Made by a program: the position numbers and the translations under genes. This document shows positions 6,046 to 13,969 of a stretch of DNA of 35,085 nucleotides, in pieces. Below the pieces are notes generated by a model, which was not told where the DNA came from, did no database searches, and saw only the letters and a program-made list of their open reading frames with translations. The stretch is from Acidobacteriota bacterium (GTDB taxonomy: Bacteria; Acidobacteriota; UBA6911; JACQTF01), in assembly GCA_016210925.1 (NCBI GenBank), contig JACQTF010000046.1, forward strand, positions 1 to 35,085, in the 5' to 3' direction. Position 1 is the first letter of the stretch, and each line of letters starts with the position of its first letter.

Positions 6046-8468
6046 CGATCCGTCTCCGGAGGATCGAACTTTCCGTTCCCGTCCGCGTCCACCCAGATCG
6101 GGTTGGTAAAGGCCAGCGGCAGAATTTCCCTCTCCCCGGCGGGAGGAAGGACAGGCGACAGGGGCCGGTTGCCCCGAACCACCACCACATACCAGGTGTC
6201 CCTGGACGGTCGCACGGCAATCTTCCGCCGGAACTTCTCTGCGGTCGGCACAGCGCCCACCAGGAAGCGCTCCAGGTTCTTCCCGTTGGCGATGACCTCC
6301 ACCTCGGACACGTCCACCCAAGCCGGGCTCTGGACCCGTACCTCCAACTCCAAGGGACCGCCTCCACCAGAAACCATGGACCCCACCGGTTTCCCAGCTG
6401 CCGAAAATTCCACGAACGGACCGTTGCTCACCACAATGCGGTGTTCCCGGACGGCTCGAACCAGATCCTCTTCCGAGATGCTGGAGGGCGAGTCCGTCCC
6501 CAACAGCACGAAGTTACGAGGATACCCTGCCTCCTGAGACACGATCTGGTGGGAATCGGAGTTTCCCGTGGCCGTATAGCGGTACCCGCGGTTGAGAAGA
6601 TGGTACCAGTCGGAAAGCACCGATTGGGCATCGGCGACGTACTTTCCGTTGAACACCTCGATGGCATCGAACTCGTCCGAGTAGTCCGCCCGGGAGGGCC
6701 GACCCGTCTCGGGATCGAGACCAAAGTTGTTAAAGTAGCCGATGGTGCCGTTTCGGGGGTGGTTCACCTGGATGACTTCCTCGCCAGGATCTTCCCGGGT
6801 CTCCTCAAACAAGCCCCCGGGGGTCTTTCCGTTCACCAAGATCGCACCGTTGCCCGGTAACTTGGGATTCCTCTCCAGCGGGAACGCGTTGAAGTGGATC
6901 ATCCCGGAGACGGTGACCTCATTACCGATGACGGACCTCACCCACCCTTCTGCCCTCAGCTCGCGAATGGCAGGGCCGTAGTCGGTGATGAAGTTATGGT
7001 CCGTGGCAACGGCCAGCTCCACGCCCTCTGCCATCAGGTCGATGATCTTGTCCCGCAGCGGGATGTTGCTGTCGAAGCTAAACTCCGAGTGGAGATGAAA
7101 GTCAGCTGAAAGGTACCCCCGGGTGCCCACGACGCGGTCCAGCGTCGCGGAAACCCCTGCGTTCTCGCCGGGGCGCACCTGGATTCGCTCCACGTGGATT
7201 TCGTACTCAATGCCCCTGGAGACAGTGACCTCGTACAGGCCGGGCGGCATCACCGACGTTCCCTCCCCCGTCCCGGTGAAGATGACGTTCTGAGCCCCGG
7301 CGGAATGATGGGTCGGGCCCAGGTAGGGATCCGGGGAAGCTCCCAGGCCCTTGAAGGTGAGCTTGGCGGGCAAGGCACGACCGTCCTTGCCATCCTTCAC
7401 CGAGTACAGGATCCTCCCGGGCTTCGAGAGCACGAAGTCTTTGCGATGGATCGCTGCGGCGCTCACCTGGAACCTGGTGGAATCCGACGGGCTGCGCCCC
7501 ACGGAGGAAGCATGCGACGAATAGGTTCCGGCAGGTAAGAGCACGGAGAAGGTCCCGTCTTTTCCTGAACGGGCCGAAAGAAACGGCCGGCGCGAAGAAT
7601 CCAGCACCTCGACCGTTGCGCCCGGCACAGGGGTTCCAGTGCCTTCCTCCTGGACCTTTCCCGCCAGTTGAGCGGTGGGCGTGCTGCGCAGCCGATAAAC
7701 GGCGTCCGTGACCGAGGCGATGTCGCCCCGTCCTACGAGCAGATAGCGGTCGTAGGTCACTCGGGCACCGGGGCGCACGTTCACGGTCTTAACGTTCATG
7801 TCACTCCAGTTACTTCCGTTCGGACCGAAAAATTTCCCTCCAGGGATGGTGTAGCCATAGGAAATGCCTTCGCCCACGCTGGCCATCCACTCCGCCGTGG
7901 CATTGACGCCACCGAGGTGGTGACCGTATCCGGGCGCGAAATGATCCGTGTATCCCCACTGGACCACGTCCCCCACCTCGAAGGACGCGTACGATTTCTT
8001 CCCACGGTTCTCCAATACGGTGCGGACCAGAAGGTGTTCGGCCTCCGGGTACAGGATGTAATCGGTGACGACATGGAGCGCCGCGTCTTCCGTGTCTGCC
8101 CCGGTGGCCCGAAGGACCGCGGCTTTCCCAGAGCTTCCGTCGTCCACGACGTCGAGCCGTGTGTAAGCTGCCTGCCGGGGGAACTGGTTATCGAAATAAG
8201 TGAAGACCTGCTTCAACAGGTCCACGTTACCGTCCACCCAGGCGACGTCCAGGATGTTGCCCCCGGTCTTCGCAAAACCATGGGGCCGGGAGACCTCATC
8301 CACAAGGACTTTGACCCTGCCGTTCGTCAGCAGGTAATCTCCCACGGCGCCGTCCGCTCCTCTTCCCTGGCAGAGGTCCTTGTCGGACGTGATCCTTCGG
8401 GCCGAGGCTTGGGGCGGCACCGGGACGATGAAGATCAGGAGAGCCAGCAGCGAAGCCATCCGGTTCAC
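6042..8468 (-). CDS. Exported PHP-domain metallohydrolase, CehA/McbA-like
   Basis: An 808-residue secreted protein with a signal peptide at residues 1-23 (cleavage near ASA-RR). The N-terminal beta-rich region (about 25-260) is followed by a carboxypeptidase-regulatory-like domain at about 265-345. The PHP phosphoesterase-type domain spans about 450-690. Its metal ligands are visible in DFHLH (D456, H458, H460), VATDHN (D490, H491), VNHPRNG (H570) and GNSDSH (D638, H640). CehA/McbA relatives cleave phosphate or carbamate esters; the substrate here is unknown. The C-terminus ends in another EF-hand loop (DADGNGKFDPPE). The start is GTG at 8468, supported by GGGAGGA five bases upstream, and not the in-frame ATG at 8459. 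The gene follows the CoA-transferase by 19 bases and couples to the EF-hand protein by ATGA. Confidence 0.87.
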   Translation of the reverse strand: MNRMASLLALLIFIVPVPPQASARRITSDKDLCQGRGADGAVGDYLLTNGRVKVLVDEVSRPHGFAKTGGNILDVAWVDGNVDLLKQVFTYFDNQFPRQAAYTRLDVVDDGSSGKAAVLRATGADTEDAALHVVTDYILYPEAEHLLVRTVLENRGKKSYASFEVGDVVQWGYTDHFAPGYGHHLGGVNATAEWMASVGEGISYGYTIPGGKFFGPNGSNWSDMNVKTVNVRPGARVTYDRYLLVGRGDIASVTDAVYRLRSTPTAQLAGKVQEEGTGTPVPGATVEVLDSSRRPFLSARSGKDGTFSVLLPAGTYSSHASSVGRSPSDSTRFQVSAAAIHRKDFVLSKPGRILYSVKDGKDGRALPAKLTFKGLGASPDPYLGPTHHSAGAQNVIFTGTGEGTSVMPPGLYEVTVSRGIEYEIHVERIQVRPGENAGVSATLDRVVGTRGYLSADFHLHSEFSFDSNIPLRDKIIDLMAEGVELAVATDHNFITDYGPAIRELRAEGWVRSVIGNEVTVSGMIHFNAFPLERNPKLPGNGAILVNGKTPGGLFEETREDPGEEVIQVNHPRNGTIGYFNNFGLDPETGRPSRADYSDEFDAIEVFNGKYVADAQSVLSDWYHLLNRGYRYTATGNSDSHQIVSQEAGYPRNFVLLGTDSPSSISEEDLVRAVREHRIVVSNGPFVEFSAAGKPVGSMVSGGGGPLELEVRVQSPAWVDVSEVEVIANGKNLERFLVGAVPTAEKFRRKIAVRPSRDTWYVVVVRGNRPLSPVLPPAGEREILPLAFTNPIWVDADGNGKFDPPETDR

Positions 8469-8487
8469 AGAGTCCTCCCGCCTCTTG

Positions 8488-9681
8488 CTAGATCACGCCC
8501 TCCGCGCGGAGCTGGTCGATCTCGGAAGGAGACAGGCCCAGACAGTCTCCGTAAAACTCCCGATTGTGCTCGCCCAGCTCCGGAGGTGGCGCGGCGGCAC
8601 CGCCGATGGGTAGAGAAGATCGAAGGGGCAAGCCCACGGTTCGAACCTCGCCCCAGCGTGGATGTGCGGCCTCCAGAATGAGCCCCCGGTACTGCACCTG
8701 GGGATCGGACAGGGCCTGGGAAACGCTGCGGACCCTTCCGCAGGGGATGGCGGCTTCCCTCAGGAGCTGAACCCATGCGTCCGCCGTGCGGAACTGCACG
8801 AGGGGGGCCAGCGTGTCCTTCAAAGCGGTGTAATTTCGGACGCGATCAGCGTTGGTGGCAAACCGGGGATCGCCTGACAACTCCGGATGGCCCAGCAGCT
8901 CGCAGAGCTTCCGCCACTGCCCTTCGGTCCCGGCGCCGATCATCACGTAGTCATCCGCTGCCTCGAATGCCTCATACGGCACGATGGAAGGATGGCGATT
9001 CCCCATCCGTACCGGCTCCTGGCCGGTGGCGAAATAGATGCCGACCTGATAGGTGAGCGTGGAGAGCATGGAATCCAGCAGGGGTACATCGAGCCACTGG
9101 CCGCTACCCATGCGCTCCCTCTGATACAGTGCGGCCAGGATGCCTTGAGAAGCCCACATCCCGGTCGCAATATCGGCGATGGAGATGCCCATCTTGGTGG
9201 GCGGGCCCTCGGGAAACCCACTCACGCTCATGACTCCACTCTCCGCCTGGGTGATCAAGTCGAACCCAGGTTCCGAGCTCCGCGGGCCGGCCTGGCCATA
9301 GCCGGAGATGGAGCATACAATCAGGCGGGGGTTGAGGCTGGAAAGCACTTCGTAACCCAGGCCGAGGCGGTTCAGGGTTCCCGGCCTGAAGTTTTCCACC
9401 AGAACGTCCGCCTGCCGGACGGCGCGAAGCAACAAGGCGCGCCCCTTCTCGCTCTTCAGGTTCAGGGTGATCCCCTTCTTGTTCCTGTTGATGCTGAGAA
9501 AGTAGGTCCCCACGCCTCCCAGGAACGGCGGTCCCCAGTGCCGGGTCTCGTCTCCGCGGCCGGGTTCTTCGACCTTGAAAACGGTGGCCCCCAGATCGCC
9601 CAGCGTCATGGTGCAGAAGGGACCCGACAGGATCCGGGAAAGATCCAGCACCACAATTCCTTGCAGCGGACCCGCAGGCAT
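8488..9681 (-). CDS. Class III CoA-transferase (CaiB/BaiF family)
   Basis: Family III CoA-transferases move CoA between carboxylic acids through an enzyme-bound mixed anhydride. Counting from the ATG at 9681, the protein has 397 residues, the normal family size. Visible blocks are GIVVLDLSRILSGPFCTMTL, GATVFKVEEPGRGDETR, LVENFRPGTLNRLGLGYEVL and ISGYGQAGPRSSEPGFDLI. The Asp of PGFD is the expected catalytic residue (D141 from this start). Alternatively a GTG at 9708 adds nine residues. Neither start has a clear Shine-Dalgarno site, so I prefer the ATG that begins just before the conserved domain. It is the first gene of the operon leading to deoC and diverges from hpt. Acyl donor and acceptor cannot be inferred. 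Confidence 0.9.
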   Translation of the reverse strand: MPAGPLQGIVVLDLSRILSGPFCTMTLGDLGATVFKVEEPGRGDETRHWGPPFLGGVGTYFLSINRNKKGITLNLKSEKGRALLLRAVRQADVLVENFRPGTLNRLGLGYEVLSSLNPRLIVCSISGYGQAGPRSSEPGFDLITQAESGVMSVSGFPEGPPTKMGISIADIATGMWASQGILAALYQRERMGSGQWLDVPLLDSMLSTLTYQVGIYFATGQEPVRMGNRHPSIVPYEAFEAADDYVMIGAGTEGQWRKLCELLGHPELSGDPRFATNADRVRNYTALKDTLAPLVQFRTADAWVQLLREAAIPCGRVRSVSQALSDPQVQYRGLILEAAHPRWGEVRTVGLPLRSSLPIGGAAAPPPELGEHNREFYGDCLGLSPSEIDQLRAEGVI

Positions 9682-9725
9682 GGTAGAAGATGGCACCGGG
9701 ATGGGCACAAGAGCTTGAGGATACC

Positions 9726-10283
9726 ATGCAGGCCAACATGCGGGAAGACGTTTCGGAAGTGCTCTTGAAGGGCGACGTGATCCAGAAGCGGGTCCGCGAG
9801 ATGGGCAGACAGATCACGGAGGACTACGCCCGGCTGCATCCCCACTTGATCTGCATCTTGAAAGGGGCGACGGTCTTCCATGCCGATCTCATGCGCGCCA
9901 TCCCCCTGCCCCTCTCCGTGGATTTCATCGCCGTGGCCAGCTATGGCATGTCCACCCACTCGTCCGGCGAGGTACGCATTCTCAAGGACTTGGACGAGAG
10001 CATCGAAGGCCGCGACGTGATCCTGGTGGAAGACATCGTGGACACCGGCCTGACCCTCAACTATCTGGTCCACAACCTCCAGTCCCGAGAGCCCTCCTCC
10101 CTGAAGGTGGCTACCCTCCTGAGCAAGCCTGTCCGCCGCCAGGTGGAAGTCGATCTGCACTACGTTGGCTTCGAGATCCCCGACAAGTTCGTGGTGGGAT
10201 ACGGACTGGATTACGCCCAGCGGTACCGGAACCTCCCGGACATTTGCGCCCTCCGTCTCGAGCCCAGAATCGACGGACCGTGA
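9726..10283 (+). CDS. hpt: Hypoxanthine phosphoribosyltransferase
   Basis: Hpt recycles hypoxanthine and/or guanine to IMP/GMP using PRPP. At 185 residues it is the normal size. The PRPP-binding loop is at residues 98-110 (VILVEDIVDTGLT). The LKGAT loop is near 46-50, and the flexible SYG-M-STHSSGEV loop is near 72-83. I placed the start at the ATG at 9726 because GAGG lies five bases upstream; the in-frame ATG at 9690 has none. It is transcribed divergently from the CoA-transferase with at most 44 bases between starts, so at least one promoter must lie inside neighbouring coding sequence. It fits the purine salvage theme of the punA/deo cluster further along, though it is not part of that operon. 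Confidence 0.95.
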   Translation: MQANMREDVSEVLLKGDVIQKRVREMGRQITEDYARLHPHLICILKGATVFHADLMRAIPLPLSVDFIAVASYGMSTHSSGEVRILKDLDESIEGRDVILVEDIVDTGLTLNYLVHNLQSREPSSLKVATLLSKPVRRQVEVDLHYVGFEIPDKFVVGYGLDYAQRYRNLPDICALRLEPRIDGP

Positions 10284-10341
10284 TGGGGAGATCGCAAAGC
10301 CAGGCGGCCCTTCGTCCAGCGTGTCCGTCAGGCCGAGCCGG

Positions 10342-10431
10342 GGAAAAATGGGGACAGGCTACTCATTTCCCGGCATTTGATGTCCCGGCAACTCCTTCTG
10401 CTGGAAATGAGTAGCCTGTCCCCATTTTTCC
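10342..10431. repeat. Perfect 29-bp inverted repeat with 32-base loop (REP/MITE-like)
   Basis: The left arm (10342-10370) and right arm (10403-10431) are exact reverse complements over 29 bases. The arm core reads TGGGGACAGGCTACTCATTT. Arms of this form, starting AAAAATGGGGACAG, are reminiscent of the repeats recognised by REP-associated (Y1) tyrosine transposases; that link is from memory, not shown here. No transposase gene is adjacent. The rest of the 344-base gap between hpt and the next gene (10284-10627) shows nothing else I can identify. A hairpin this long could also end transcription of hpt. Confidence 0.85.
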
Positions 10432-10627
10432 TTCACGCTCGCGGCTCGAAGTTCTCATGATTCAACGTCCTTGTACCCCGTGTTACTGAGGCATTCCCGG
10501 CTGCCGGTTTTTCTTGTTGACAACAGCCCCTCAAGAGTTCACTGTCAGGCCGAACTACTACATCAAGTCTCTCTTCCTTTGGGCGGGGCGTCGGGCGAAG
10601 GGCAAGTCTCATTGGCAGTGGCGAGCC

Positions 10628-12106
10628 ATGAAGCGCAGGTACGATGTGCGGAGCGTTGCCATTTGGGTGGTGCTTTCACTGACCGCGTTCGCGCTCCATG
10701 GGAAAGCCTCGAACGCCGGCTCCACCGACGCCCCTATCGCCGCAACCAGCGCTCCGGTAAGCCAAACGCATTTCGCCCAGTTCGCTAACGGTGCGAACTT
10801 CGTTTCCTCCCTCCTTCTCACCAACCCATCGCGCACGGAAACCGCCAGCGGTTCTGTGAGCTTCTTCAATGATGAAGGACAGCCGCTTTTTGTTCCCCTG
10901 AACGGAGAGCCATCGGCCAGCTCGGTTTCTTTTACGATCCAGCCCCTGGGCAGCACCACTTTCACGAGTGACGGAGCAGGGGACTTGGTCTCAGGATCGG
11001 CGCGAGTCGGCACCAACATTCCAGTGGCAGGAGTGGTTCGGTTTTCCTTTCCCGGCCTGGGCATAGCAGCGGTGGGGGAAGGTGTTCCACTTCGAGCTTT
11101 GATGACGCCGGTCGTGCGCGATGCAAGCAGCGGATTAAACACAGGGATTGCGATCAGCAATACGCAGCCCGGTGAAGTCAAGTTGGTATTTTCGTTGCGC
11201 GCGCTGGATGGCCGCGAGGTGGGCAGCGGGTCAGCTTCAGAGAGGCTCCCTGCGAACGGGCATCTGGCCAAATTCATCGATGAATTGTTTCCAAAGGCGA
11301 ATACCGCAAACTTCCAGGGGACGTTGATTGTCACCGCCACGACATCCGGAGGCAAGGTGGCCGCCACCGCGATTCAACTCGGATCGTCTGCTGGGGAATT
11401 CACCACGTTGCCGGTGGTAGCGGTCGAGCCGGCGCCAACAACGAGGCAGTTGTTTTTTGCCCAATTTGCTAATGGCTCAGGCTGGACTTCTTCGCTCTTT
11501 CTCACAAACCCCTTGGGCTTCTTCGCAGCCACTGGCGAGCTGAGCTTCTTTGACGATCATGGCAATCGCTTGGCGGTCTCAGTGGGCGGGAAACCGGCGT
11601 CAGCCCGTGTGTACTTTAACCTTCCACCACAAGGAGGTGCGGTTTTCACGACCGACGGACAGGGGAGACTGATTTCAGGATCGGCCAGAGTCACTGCCGG
11701 CAGCCCTATAGGAGGGGTATTAAGGTTTGCCTATCCGAGGCTGGGGATTGCGGGAGTTGACGCCAGTGTTGCGACGTCAGGATTCATTACCCCGGTGACA
11801 AGAAGCGCCGCAAGGAACATCAGCACTGGGGTGGCGATCACTTCTGTCGGTCCGCCGGTGACGGTGAGTTTGACGTTGAGAAACCAAAACGGAGAGCCGG
11901 TGGCAGGTGGTGAGGCTACGTCACAACTGCCTGCCAATGGATACTTGGCCCGATTCATTGAGGATCTGTTTCCGAATGCCGATGCGGGAGAGTTCGAGGG
12001 GACGCTGACGGTGACGGCCGAAGGGGGAAACGTGGCGGGAACTGCGATTCAGCTCGGCTCAAGGGCAGGTGAATTCACAACGATGCCTGTAACAGCGCTC
12101 AGGTGA
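10628..12106 (+). CDS. Exported beta-rich protein made of two tandem roughly 215-residue repeats
   Basis: I do not recognise a named family. The 492-residue protein begins with a likely signal peptide (basic MKRRYDVR, then a hydrophobic run to about residue 24). The rest is two copies of one unit, at about residues 48-267 and 277-492. Matching landmarks in both copies are HFAQFANG / FFAQFANG, TSSLFLTNP, LVSGSARV / LISGSARV, GVVRFSFPGLGIA / GVLRFAYPRLGIA, LPANGHLAKFIDELFP / LPANGYLARFIEDLFP, and GTAIQLGS-AGEFTT near the end. Composition is rich in S, T, G, V and F and predicts beta-sandwich folds outside the cell, perhaps as a surface or adhesin-like protein. The ATG at 10628 gives the signal peptide; the ribosome site is weak. 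It has no operon partner. Confidence 0.82.
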   Translation: MKRRYDVRSVAIWVVLSLTAFALHGKASNAGSTDAPIAATSAPVSQTHFAQFANGANFVSSLLLTNPSRTETASGSVSFFNDEGQPLFVPLNGEPSASSVSFTIQPLGSTTFTSDGAGDLVSGSARVGTNIPVAGVVRFSFPGLGIAAVGEGVPLRALMTPVVRDASSGLNTGIAISNTQPGEVKLVFSLRALDGREVGSGSASERLPANGHLAKFIDELFPKANTANFQGTLIVTATTSGGKVAATAIQLGSSAGEFTTLPVVAVEPAPTTRQLFFAQFANGSGWTSSLFLTNPLGFFAATGELSFFDDHGNRLAVSVGGKPASARVYFNLPPQGGAVFTTDGQGRLISGSARVTAGSPIGGVLRFAYPRLGIAGVDASVATSGFITPVTRSAARNISTGVAITSVGPPVTVSLTLRNQNGEPVAGGEATSQLPANGYLARFIEDLFPNADAGEFEGTLTVTAEGGNVAGTAIQLGSRAGEFTTMPVTALR

Positions 12107-12213
12107 TCTTATCTACGTTGACAAACAATTTCGCCATGCCACGGTGCAGGAGGCACCGCTTCCCGCCCCGGGGAGAGAAGACTGCCGCCCCACCGTCAAA
12201 CGAGACACCCCAC

Positions 12214-12507
12214 CTATTGCTGAGTACCTGAAAAGACAGGCTGGTCTTGCCGAGCTTGCCAGAGGAAGGAATCGGGCTCGACCCGCACCTTGGGCAACTC
12301 CGCCAAGGATGCCTGCAGGGCATCACACACCCGGCTACCCGCACAAAGTAGCTCGGCGTTAGTTAAGTTATAGTTAGTTGCCAAGATCAACCTGATCTCG
12401 GGCGCCCTGCGATGAACGTTGAACAGTTTGGCCTCTCGGAAGGACCGATGGACTCTGGTCGAGTCGCCAGACTGAAGAGCACCAGGCCAGGGGCAGTGCG
12501 CCCACCT
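12214..12507 (-). pseudogene. Possible decayed gene: open frame without a start codon
   Basis: A 97-codon minus-strand frame runs from just after a TAA (12508-12510) to a TAG (12214-12216) with no ATG or GTG; only late TTG codons could start it. Its translation looks protein-like in composition, for example SFREAKLFNVHRRAPEIRLI, then LATNYNLTNAELL and ASLAELPKVRVEPDSFLWQA. A second frame continues protein-like sequence further down to 12099 (RWGVSFDGGAAVF), as a frameshifted gene would. I cannot name the family. The 435-base gap from 12107 to 12541 holds nothing else evident. This could still be chance open sequence in GC-rich DNA. Confidence 0.3.
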
Positions 12508-12541
12508 TTACCTTGTGTCCTATATGCCTGCTTGAGAGTTC

Positions 12542-13717
12542 CTATACGATCTGGGACAGGAAGCTGGTCCCGAGGGGGAGCTGGAGACCGAAGTTCTCTG
12601 CGATGGTCTGGCCGATGTCGGCAAGGCTTCTTCGGACACCCAGGTCCACGTTGCGGCGGAGGGAGGGCCCGTAGGCGACGACCGGAACATATTCTCGCGA
12701 GTGGTCCGTGGAGGGAGTCACGGGATCGTTCCCGTGATCGGCGGTGAAGATCACGCACTCGTTGGCACGGAGAAGCGCCAGCAGCTCCGGCAACCGGGCA
12801 TCGAACGCCTCCAGCGCGCTGGCGTACCCCTCCACGTCGTTCCGGTGGCCGTAGAGGGTGTCGAAATCCACCAGGTTGGTGAAGATCAGGCCAGGAAACT
12901 CCTCCCGGAGCAGGTCCATGGTCTTGTCCATGCCATCCTCGTCGTTTCTGGTGTGGATCTCGCGTGTGATGCCCTTGCCTGAGAAGATGTCCCAGATCTT
13001 CCCCACCCCCGCCACAGGATAACCCCAGTCCTTCAATAGATCCAGCAAGGTGGCGGCCGGCGGCGCGACGGCGAAATCGCGACGGCGGTGGGTGCGGGTA
13101 AAGCTGCCGGGTTGGCCCACAAACGGACGGGCAATCACTCGGGCCACGCGATCCTTCCCCATGAGGATGGCCCGGGCCTTCACGCACATCTCGTAGAGTT
13201 CCTCCACAGGGACGACTTGCTCGTGGGCAGCGATTTGAAACACGCTATCGGCCGACGTGTAGACGATGGGCTTCCCCGTCCGGAGATGTTCCTGTCCCAG
13301 CTCCTTGATGATTTCGGTCCCGGACGCCGCATAGTTCCCCAGGATGCCCCGGCCGATCGCCGCCTGGAAAGCTCGGATGATGCTCGACGGGAAGCCACGA
13401 GGATAGGTGGGAAAGGGATTCTCGGTGAGGATACCGGCCATCTCCCAGTGGCCTGTGGCCGTATCCTTGCCCGCCGAAGCTATCGCAGCCTTCCCGTAGA
13501 TGCCCAGGGGCGAGACCGCTGCGGGCTGGGCGAAAGGGCGGATGTTGAGCAGGCCCAGGGCCTGCAAGTTCGGGATCTTCACGTCTCGGTGTTCCAGGAT
13601 GTGACCCAGCGTATCGCTCCCCTCGTCCCCGAAGGTAGCGGCATCAGGCATCTCGCCTATGCCCAGGCCGTCCAGGACCACCAACACAAATCGCTGGAGT
13701 GCGCTTCCTCGGCTCAT
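12542..13717 (-). CDS. deoB: Phosphopentomutase
   Basis: DeoB converts (deoxy)ribose-1-phosphate to the 5-phosphate, linking nucleoside phosphorylases to DeoC and RpiB. The 391-residue length matches the family. Alkaline-phosphatase-superfamily metal motifs are present: VLVVLDGLGIGEMPDA at residues 12-27, the phospho-threonine region GKDTATGHWEMAG at 83-95, NLVDFDTLYGHRNDV, FTADHGNDP and STDHSREYVP. The ATG at 13717 overlaps the stop of the preceding small gene as ATGA, which fixes the start and indicates coupling. It is the last gene of the nupC-punA-cdd-amidohydrolase operon. Confidence 0.97.
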   Translation of the reverse strand: MSRGSALQRFVLVVLDGLGIGEMPDAATFGDEGSDTLGHILEHRDVKIPNLQALGLLNIRPFAQPAAVSPLGIYGKAAIASAGKDTATGHWEMAGILTENPFPTYPRGFPSSIIRAFQAAIGRGILGNYAASGTEIIKELGQEHLRTGKPIVYTSADSVFQIAAHEQVVPVEELYEMCVKARAILMGKDRVARVIARPFVGQPGSFTRTHRRRDFAVAPPAATLLDLLKDWGYPVAGVGKIWDIFSGKGITREIHTRNDEDGMDKTMDLLREEFPGLIFTNLVDFDTLYGHRNDVEGYASALEAFDARLPELLALLRANECVIFTADHGNDPVTPSTDHSREYVPVVAYGPSLRRNVDLGVRRSLADIGQTIAENFGLQLPLGTSFLSQIV

Positions 13718-13923
13718 AGCCCCTCGTACCGTCGCTTCACCGGAGTTCTCTTTCGGCGTTTAAGATACCAGGGGGCCAGGAACGAGATCAATACGACCAG
13801 GAGAAAGTCACGGACCTTGTGAACGGAAAGCTCCTGCCACGGAATATCCGAGGTGCGCACCGCCCAGAGCCCCGTCCCGACCGCCACCAGGAGCGGAGCC
13901 GTCCAGCGCTTCCAGTCTCTCAT
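13714..13923 (-). CDS. Small two-helix membrane protein coupled to deoB
   Basis: A 69-residue protein that I do not recognise. Residues 9-23 (PLLVAVGTGLWAV) and 39-54 (DFLLVVLISFLAPWYL) are hydrophobic and would form two membrane helices. The tail is strongly basic (KRRKRTPVKRRYEG), which places it on the cytoplasmic side. Its stop overlaps the deoB ATG as ATGA, and it lies 46 bases after the amidohydrolase, all in the same direction. No good ribosome site is seen before the ATG at 13923. The tight fit inside the operon argues that it is real; a function cannot be given. Confidence 0.6.
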   Translation of the reverse strand: MRDWKRWTAPLLVAVGTGLWAVRTSDIPWQELSVHKVRDFLLVVLISFLAPWYLKRRKRTPVKRRYEGL

Positions 13924-13969
13924 TGGAAAAAGGATGGCACGGGGGAGACGAGGAGTACAGTCGGAGTTT

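Noticed and set aside
7668-8681. Plus-strand open frame opposite the PHP hydrolase and CoA-transferase
   Set aside because: Spans two real genes on the other strand and shows no ribosome site or domain.
12107-12541. Possible tRNA or small RNA gene before deoB
   Set aside because: I found no cloverleaf, conserved TTCGA arm or promoter-terminator pair.
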